Below, in pieces: positions 59,794 through 64,000 of a stretch of DNA of 64,000 nt. The stretch lies in contig NZ_SMFP01000004.1 of assembly GCF_004348975.1 (NCBI RefSeq), positions 1 to 64,000 on the forward strand, given 5' to 3'. The notes beneath the pieces were generated by a model, which saw only the letters and a list, made by a program, of their open reading frames with translations, was not told the origin of the DNA and ran no database searches. Both the position numbers and the translations under genes were made by a program. Numbering within the stretch: the stretch's first letter is position 1; each line of letters starts with the position of its first letter. This DNA comes from Antarcticimicrobium sediminis. GTDB taxonomy: Bacteria; Pseudomonadota; Alphaproteobacteria; Rhodobacterales; Rhodobacteraceae.

Positions 59794-59815
59794 CGTCAGG
59801 GGGCTTCCCCTGACG
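59794..59815. terminator. Hairpin after flagellin copy 2
   Basis: CGTCAGGGG (59794-59802) and CCCCTGACG (59807-59815) form a 9-base stem with a 4-base loop, corresponding to the hairpin after copy 1. It lies 9 bases past the stop and faces convergent fliI. Confidence 0.6.
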
Positions 59816-59874
59816 ACCCTGTGATTTCACGAGTTTGTCAGCCGGTCTTTCGGGCCGCTGTCTGCCGGTCGCCC

Positions 59875-61260
59875 CTAATTCGGGCGGCCGGTTTTCGTTT
59901 CCGCTGCCGGGGCTGGCGCAATCGGCACGTCAATCCCCGCTTCAAGCAGCATTCTGTACAGATCCGCAAAGCTTTGCTCGGCCCGCATCGTGGTGCCACG
60001 GGTCTGGGCCAGAAACAGGTTCGCCGCTGAAAAGAACCGGGCGGCGGCATCGGTTTCAGGGTCAGACCCGGGCGTATAGGCGCCAACGCGAATCAACTCC
60101 TCCATATCCGAATAGCGGGCCAGCGCGCGGCGCGCGGCCTGCATGATGCGGTATTCCTCGGCGCTGTGGCACTCTGGCAGCATGCGTGAAATCGAGCGTT
60201 GTACATTGATCGCCGGATAGCGGTCCTGCTCGGCGATGCGGCGATCCAGCACGATGTGACCGTCCAGAATGCCGCGCACCGCGTCCGCTATGGGTTCGTT
60301 CATGTCGTCGCCGTCCACCAGCACGGTATAGACGCCGGTGATGTCGCCTTGGCCCTCTCGACCGGGGCCGGCGCGTTCCAGCAAGTGCGGTAATTCCGAG
60401 AACACCGTGGGCGGATAGCCCCGCGTGGTCGGCGGCTCGCCGCTCGACAGGCCGATTTCGCGTTGGGCCATGGCAAAGCGGGTGACGCTGTCCATCATCA
60501 ACAGCACCTGCTTGCCCGCGTCGCGGAAATGTTCGGCCACCGCCGTCGCAGTCCAGGCCGCCTGACGGCGCAGCAGTGGCGCTTCGTCGCCCGTGGCCAC
60601 CACCACGATCGAGCGCGCCATGCCCTGTTCGCCCAGATCCTCTTTGATGAAGTCCTGCACTTCGCGCCCACGTTCGCCCACCAATCCGATCACGATCACA
60701 TCGGCGTCGGTATTGCGTGCCAGCATCGCCATCAGGGTGGATTTGCCAACGCCAGAGCCGGCAAAAACCCCCATCCGCTGGCCGCGGCAAATCGGCGTGA
60801 ACAGGTCGATGCATTTGATCTGGGTTTCCAGCTTGTCGCCCACCCGGCGCCGCTCGTAGGCAGGCAGCGGGCTGTTGCGGCCGCGCGCGCGGCGGCTGCC
60901 GGAGCGAAACGCGGGGGCTGGCGACAACGGGCGGCCAAGGGCGTCGATCACGGTGCCGATCCAGCTTTCGTCCGGGCAGATGCTGTCACCGGCCTGAACC
61001 AAGTCCACCCTGTCGCCCACGGCGATCCCGTCCCAGGTGCCGAAGGGCAGCAGGCGCAGCCCGTCATCGCCTGCGCCAACCACCTCGCCGGTGACCAGAC
61101 CGTGACGGCCATGCACCCGGCAGCGCTGGCCGATACCGGCGGCGCGCTCCAGTCCCGAGACCATCAGAGACAGGCCGACGACAGATTGAACACGCCCTTC
61201 TATCCTTGCCGTTTCAAGGTTTGAAATCGCGCTTCGCAGGTCTGAAAAGATGGCGCTCAC
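59875..61260 (-). CDS. fliI: Flagellum-specific export ATPase FliI
   Basis: This 461-residue ATPase has Walker A GSGVGKST at residues 168-175 (K173), LVGERGREVQDF, Walker B LLMMDSVTRFAMAQREIGLS and GEPPTTRGYPPTVF, all typical of FliI. It powers export of flagellar subunits. The start is a GTG at 61260. It is transcribed away from flgB, and the shared gap (61261-61326) carries both promoters. Confidence 0.95.
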   Translation of the reverse strand: MSAIFSDLRSAISNLETARIEGRVQSVVGLSLMVSGLERAAGIGQRCRVHGRHGLVTGEVVGAGDDGLRLLPFGTWDGIAVGDRVDLVQAGDSICPDESWIGTVIDALGRPLSPAPAFRSGSRRARGRNSPLPAYERRRVGDKLETQIKCIDLFTPICRGQRMGVFAGSGVGKSTLMAMLARNTDADVIVIGLVGERGREVQDFIKEDLGEQGMARSIVVVATGDEAPLLRRQAAWTATAVAEHFRDAGKQVLLMMDSVTRFAMAQREIGLSSGEPPTTRGYPPTVFSELPHLLERAGPGREGQGDITGVYTVLVDGDDMNEPIADAVRGILDGHIVLDRRIAEQDRYPAINVQRSISRMLPECHSAEEYRIMQAARRALARYSDMEELIRVGAYTPGSDPETDAAARFFSAANLFLAQTRGTTMRAEQSFADLYRMLLEAGIDVPIAPAPAAETKTGRPN

Positions 61261-61274
61261 AAGAATAAACCCTG

Positions 61275-61300
61275 TTAATCTTTGCCGTGCTTGCTATACT
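61275..61300 (+). promoter_or_regulatory. Candidate CtrA half-site and extended -10 promoter of flgB operon
   Basis: TTAA (61275-61278) lies 20 bases before TATACT (61295-61300), itself preceded by TGC. The same TTAA/TGCTATACT layout occurs in the HPt operon promoter. The upstream CtrA half reads AATA, so only one half-site is good. Confidence 0.45.
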
Positions 61301-61326
61301 TGCCAAGAATTGAGCCGGAGTCCATG

Positions 61327-61680
61327 ATGAATCTGGATAACATCAATCTGTTCCAGTTGGCGTCGCGCCGCCTGCAGTGGCTGTCCGACCGTCAGAAAGC
61401 TGTGTCAGAAAATATCGCCAACGCGGATTCCGCCGGGTATCGCGCCCGTGGAGTGGAGGATTTCGACTCCTATCTGGAGCGAACCGAAAGCTCGGATGTG
61501 TTGCCCCATGCCGAAGCGCTTGAGGTCGAATCCTCTTGGGCGGAAAGTCTTTCGGGTAACAACGTGGTGCTGGAGGAGCAGATCCTTCAGGCGGCGAACA
61601 CGTCCGGGCAATACAAACTGGCGTCAAATCTTTACCGCAAAGCGCATGAGATGGTGCTCGCGGTTTCCGGTTCGGGCTGA
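61327..61680 (+). CDS. flgB: Flagellar proximal rod protein FlgB
   Basis: This 117-residue rod protein has RRLQWLSDRQKAVSENIANA and SAGYRARGVEDFDSYLER, the FlgB pattern, and a C-terminal SNLYRKAHEMVLA. ATG codons at 61324 and 61327 are both in frame; GGAG fits the second better. It is first in the flgB-flgC-fliE-fliQ-sltF-flhA series. Confidence 0.9.
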   Translation: MNLDNINLFQLASRRLQWLSDRQKAVSENIANADSAGYRARGVEDFDSYLERTESSDVLPHAEALEVESSWAESLSGNNVVLEEQILQAANTSGQYKLASNLYRKAHEMVLAVSGSG

Positions 61681-61690
61681 GGGGGCTTAA

Positions 61691-62101
61691 ATGGACGTTC
61701 TGTCTTCAATCGTTGCCACCGCTGCCAGCGGCCTGCGCGCCCAGGGCGAGCGGTTGCGCGTGGTGTCGGAAAACGTTGCCAACTCGGCCACCACATCGCA
61801 GGAGCCCGGCGGCGATCCGTATCGCCGCAAGGTGATCAGTTTTGGCGCGGATACCGATGCCGCCACCGGCGCGGCGATGGTGCGCGTGGCCGAGGTGACG
61901 CGGGACATGGGTGAATTTTCCCTGCGCTTCGATCCGGCCCATCCGGCGGCTGACGAGAACGGCTATGTCAAGCTGCCCAACGTCAATCCGCTGATCGAGA
62001 TGAGCAACATGCGCGAGGCTTCGCGCAGCTATGAGGCGAATATGACCATGCTGGAAAATGCGCAGCAGATGCGTAGCCAGTTGATTGACCTTTTGAAATA
62101 G
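61691..62101 (+). CDS. flgC: Flagellar proximal rod protein FlgC
   Basis: This 136-residue rod protein has IVATAASGLRAQGERLRVVS, ENVANSAT, and the C-terminal LIEMSNMREASRSYEANMTM, all FlgC features. It lies 10 bases after flgB. Confidence 0.95.
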   Translation: MDVLSSIVATAASGLRAQGERLRVVSENVANSATTSQEPGGDPYRRKVISFGADTDAATGAAMVRVAEVTRDMGEFSLRFDPAHPAADENGYVKLPNVNPLIEMSNMREASRSYEANMTMLENAQQMRSQLIDLLK

Positions 62102-62110
62102 AGCTGACCC

Positions 62111-62440
62111 ATGAGCGATTTCTCTTCGATCCAGCCCAATGCCGCGATTCAGGCCGCCTATGGCAAGTCCAAGGTTATGACCTCGGACGCGGCTGGCGGC
62201 GAGCGGCTTGACCCGGCGCAGGCGCAAAATTTCGCGCAGATGATCCAGAACGCCGCCGCCGACGCGGTGGGCACGGTGCGCGAGGGGGATGCGACCGCCG
62301 CAGCGGGGCTGACCGGAAAGGCCGGGTTGCAACAGGTGGTCGAGGCGACGATGGCGATGGAAAGCACGGTCAAGGTTTCGGTCGCGGTGCGCGACAAGCT
62401 GGTGGAAGCCTATCAGGAAATCATGCGGATGTCGCTCTGA
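62111..62440 (+). CDS. fliE: Flagellar hook-basal body protein FliE
   Basis: This 109-residue protein has FAQMIQNAAADAVGTVREG, LQQVVEATMAMESTVKVSVA and the ending LVEAYQEIMRMSL, which match FliE, the adaptor between MS-ring and rod. It lies 9 bases after flgC. Confidence 0.93.
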   Translation: MSDFSSIQPNAAIQAAYGKSKVMTSDAAGGERLDPAQAQNFAQMIQNAAADAVGTVREGDATAAAGLTGKAGLQQVVEATMAMESTVKVSVAVRDKLVEAYQEIMRMSL

Positions 62441-62476
62441 CGGCAGCTGCGTTCACGACAACCCCGGGAGCCCCTG

Positions 62477-62746
62477 TTGGACACGGTCAGCACATATGAG
62501 ATTTTGCGGCTGATGATCAACACGGTGTTGTTGGCGTCGGCCCCGGTGTTGGCGATTGCGCTGGTGGTTGGGCTGGCGGTCTCGTTCTTTCAGGCGTTGA
62601 CGCAAATTCAGGAAATGACGCTGACCTTTGTGCCCAAGATCGTGGCGATCTTTTTGGTGCTCGCGCTGGCCATGCCGTTCATGTACGGCACGGTGATGCG
62701 GCTGTCGAACCGGGTGTTCGACCTGATCGTCAGCGGGGGGCTCTGA
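62477..62746 (+). CDS. fliQ: Flagellar export apparatus protein FliQ
   Basis: This 89-residue protein has two membrane helices (TVLLASAPVLAIALVVGLAV and VPKIVAIFLVLALAMPF) and the FFQALTQIQEMTLTFVPK motif of FliQ. The start is a TTG at 62477 with GGGAG 6 bases upstream. It is followed 1 base later by the transglycosylase gene. Confidence 0.93.
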   Translation: MDTVSTYEILRLMINTVLLASAPVLAIALVVGLAVSFFQALTQIQEMTLTFVPKIVAIFLVLALAMPFMYGTVMRLSNRVFDLIVSGGL

Positions 62747-62747
62747 G

Positions 62748-63584
62748 ATGCGCGGCACGACCCGTCTTGCACTGGGGGTGGTAGGAAGCTGCATCGCCGC
62801 GGCCGGGCAGAGTGCCCCGACGCAGGCCGAGTTCTTTTCCGGGTTCTACCGTCCTTCGGCGCCCGTGGTGGTGCCAGCGACGCGGGTCGCCCGCGATCCG
62901 GCGCCGGTGCTGGGTGGGGCGGATTGTCTGGCCGCGATTCTGGATGCGCAGGCACGCTATGACATTCCCGACAATCTGCTGCTGACGATCGGCGTGCAGG
63001 AGGCCGGGCGGCGCGGCCCCGAGGGGCTGACTGTTTGGCCCTGGACCGTGAACGCCGCCGGTGAAGGCGCATTTTTCAACACCCGCGAAGAGGCCCTGCG
63101 CTGGGTGCGCAGCAAACAGAAGGCTGGCGTGCGCTCGATCGACGTGGGGTGCATGCAGGTGAACCAGAAATGGCACGGGGGCGGTTTTGTCTCGCTTGAA
63201 CAGGCGTTCGATCCGGCGGTGAACGTGGATTATGCCGCGCGCTTTCTGCTCGGGCTGTTTCAGGAAACCGGGGATTGGTGGAAAGCCGCAGGACGCTATC
63301 ATTCCGCGACCGATACCCACAAGGAGGTCTATCTGACCGCGCTGCAGCGCAATCGCGACGCGGTCACCGCGCAACTGCCCGATCTGATCGCGCAGGCCAG
63401 TACCGCGCGCATGTTCGCCATGACAACCCCCACGCCCGCTGCGCCGCGCCTGCCGGAGCCGCCGGTGTTCTGGAGCTCGGGCGCCGAGGTGCCGCGTCCG
63501 GATGCGGGCGGCTCTGGCCAGTTTTCGATTTATTCCAACCGCCCGATGCAGCCGATCTTGCCGGCCTATCGGGTGGTGAAATGA
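62748..63584 (+). CDS. sltF: Flagellar lytic transglycosylase (SltF-like)
   Basis: This 278-residue exported protein has a signal-like N-terminus and a lysozyme-like SLT domain. The catalytic glutamate is E85 in LLTIGVQEAGRRG, and DVGCMQVNQKWH carries the GxMQxN motif. In Rhodobacter the flagellum-specific SltF opens the cell wall for the rod and replaces the muramidase half of FlgJ. The truncated FlgJ here supports the same division of labour. Confidence 0.85.
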   Translation: MRGTTRLALGVVGSCIAAAGQSAPTQAEFFSGFYRPSAPVVVPATRVARDPAPVLGGADCLAAILDAQARYDIPDNLLLTIGVQEAGRRGPEGLTVWPWTVNAAGEGAFFNTREEALRWVRSKQKAGVRSIDVGCMQVNQKWHGGGFVSLEQAFDPAVNVDYAARFLLGLFQETGDWWKAAGRYHSATDTHKEVYLTALQRNRDAVTAQLPDLIAQASTARMFAMTTPTPAAPRLPEPPVFWSSGAEVPRPDAGGSGQFSIYSNRPMQPILPAYRVVK

Positions 63585-63591
63585 GCACACA

Positions 63592-64000
63592 ATGAGCGCA
63601 CGGGACGTAAACCCCGCAGCCGGGATCGCCAAGAGCCTGTCGAAATTCGGCCTCGCCAACCGCGATATCGGCTTTGCCATGGGCGTGGTGCTGATCCTGG
63701 GCATGCTGTTCGTCCCGCTGCCGGCGATCATGCTGGATTTCGGGCTGGCGATCTCGCTGTCGCTGGCGGTGTTGATCCTGATGGTGGCGTTGTGGATCCC
63801 GACGCCGGTGGATTTCAACTCTTTCCCGACGCTGCTGCTGGTGGTCACCATGATGCGGCTGGCGCTGAACGTGTCCTCGACCCGGTTGATCCTGAGTCAG
63901 GGGCATCTGGGGTCGGATGCTGCCGGCCGGGTGATCGAGGGGTTCTCGCGCTTTATCGTGGCGGGGGATTTCGTCATCGGGATCGTGATCTTTGCGATTC
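63592..64000 (+). CDS. flhA: Flagellar export protein FlhA, N-terminal part (cut by window edge)
   Basis: 136 codons are present. After MSARDVNPAAGIAKSLSKFG come several membrane helices (FAMGVVLILGMLFVPLPAIM, then FGLAISLSLAVLILMVALWI) and PVDFNSFPTLLLVVTMMRLA, LNVSSTRLILSQG, diagnostic of FlhA. It lies 7 bases after sltF and continues beyond the window. Confidence 0.95.
   Translation, partial: MSARDVNPAAGIAKSLSKFGLANRDIGFAMGVVLILGMLFVPLPAIMLDFGLAISLSLAVLILMVALWIPTPVDFNSFPTLLLVVTMMRLALNVSSTRLILSQGHLGSDAAGRVIEGFSRFIVAGDFVIGIVIFAI

Overview
The window is GC-rich alphaproteobacterial DNA, most likely chromosomal, from a member of the Rhodobacteraceae/Roseobacter group. This rests on a flagellar cluster containing an SltF-type lytic transglycosylase and an FtcR-type regulator, on CtrA-type boxes (TTAA-N7-TTAA) upstream of motility genes, on a MucR zinc-finger regulator, and on the TctABC, Hyu and Yjb gene types. 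All assignments come from reading the sequence and recalling protein families; no search was run.

Region by region. (1) 1-6066: the end of an IS3-family element abuts and apparently replaces the last codons of a polyamine-type ABC transporter operon (TetR regulator, two permeases, ATPase, binding protein), which diverges from a class III aminotransferase. (2) 6067-9792: a Wzc-like tyrosine autokinase/polysaccharide copolymerase diverges from a PPP-family phosphatase. (3) 9956-24048: a catabolic island. An IclR regulator diverges from a Rieske oxygenase that is translationally coupled to a glutamine-synthetase-like ligase. A small tautomerase, an AllA-like protein, a HyuA/HyuB pair, a TctABC uptake system, a DadA-like oxidase and a LysR regulator follow. 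Together they suggest uptake and oxidation of an unknown nitrogen-containing carboxylate or amine. (4) 24277-28875: a yjbH-yjbF-small Gly/Ala protein-wza exopolysaccharide operon. (5) 29092-35058: a small exported protein, a receiver protein with a degenerate GGDEF-like output, and an HPt / sensor kinase / single-domain receiver operon behind a good CtrA box. (6) 35077-64000: a large flagellar cluster. It includes motA and motB (separated by an unknown membrane protein), mucR, two OmpR-type regulators with degenerate receiver domains, a small RpoH-like sigma factor, fliK, flgD, fliL, flgHAGF, an unknown helical-repeat protein, flgEKL, flgI, flgJ, a flgN-like gene, two flagellin copies, fliI, flgBC, fliE, fliQ, sltF and the start of flhA.

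How it fits together: CtrA-type boxes precede the HPt/kinase operon, the sigma-factor operon and the flagellins, with weaker variants before the 40.6 kb regulator, flgE and flgB. This suggests one cell-cycle/phosphorelay regulon over most motility genes, with MucR, FtcR and the RpoH-like sigma as further local layers. The polysaccharide and motility modules may be coordinated by MucR and the degenerate GGDEF response regulator; that is inference.

The parts most worth following up are: the HyuA-like protein with both phosphate loops altered; the Rieske-ligase pair; the CtrA-box kinase operon with an unrecognised C-terminal domain; the RpoH-like sigma inside the flagellar cluster; and the unknown genes between motA/motB and between flgF/flgE. 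No tRNA, rRNA or CRISPR array was seen.
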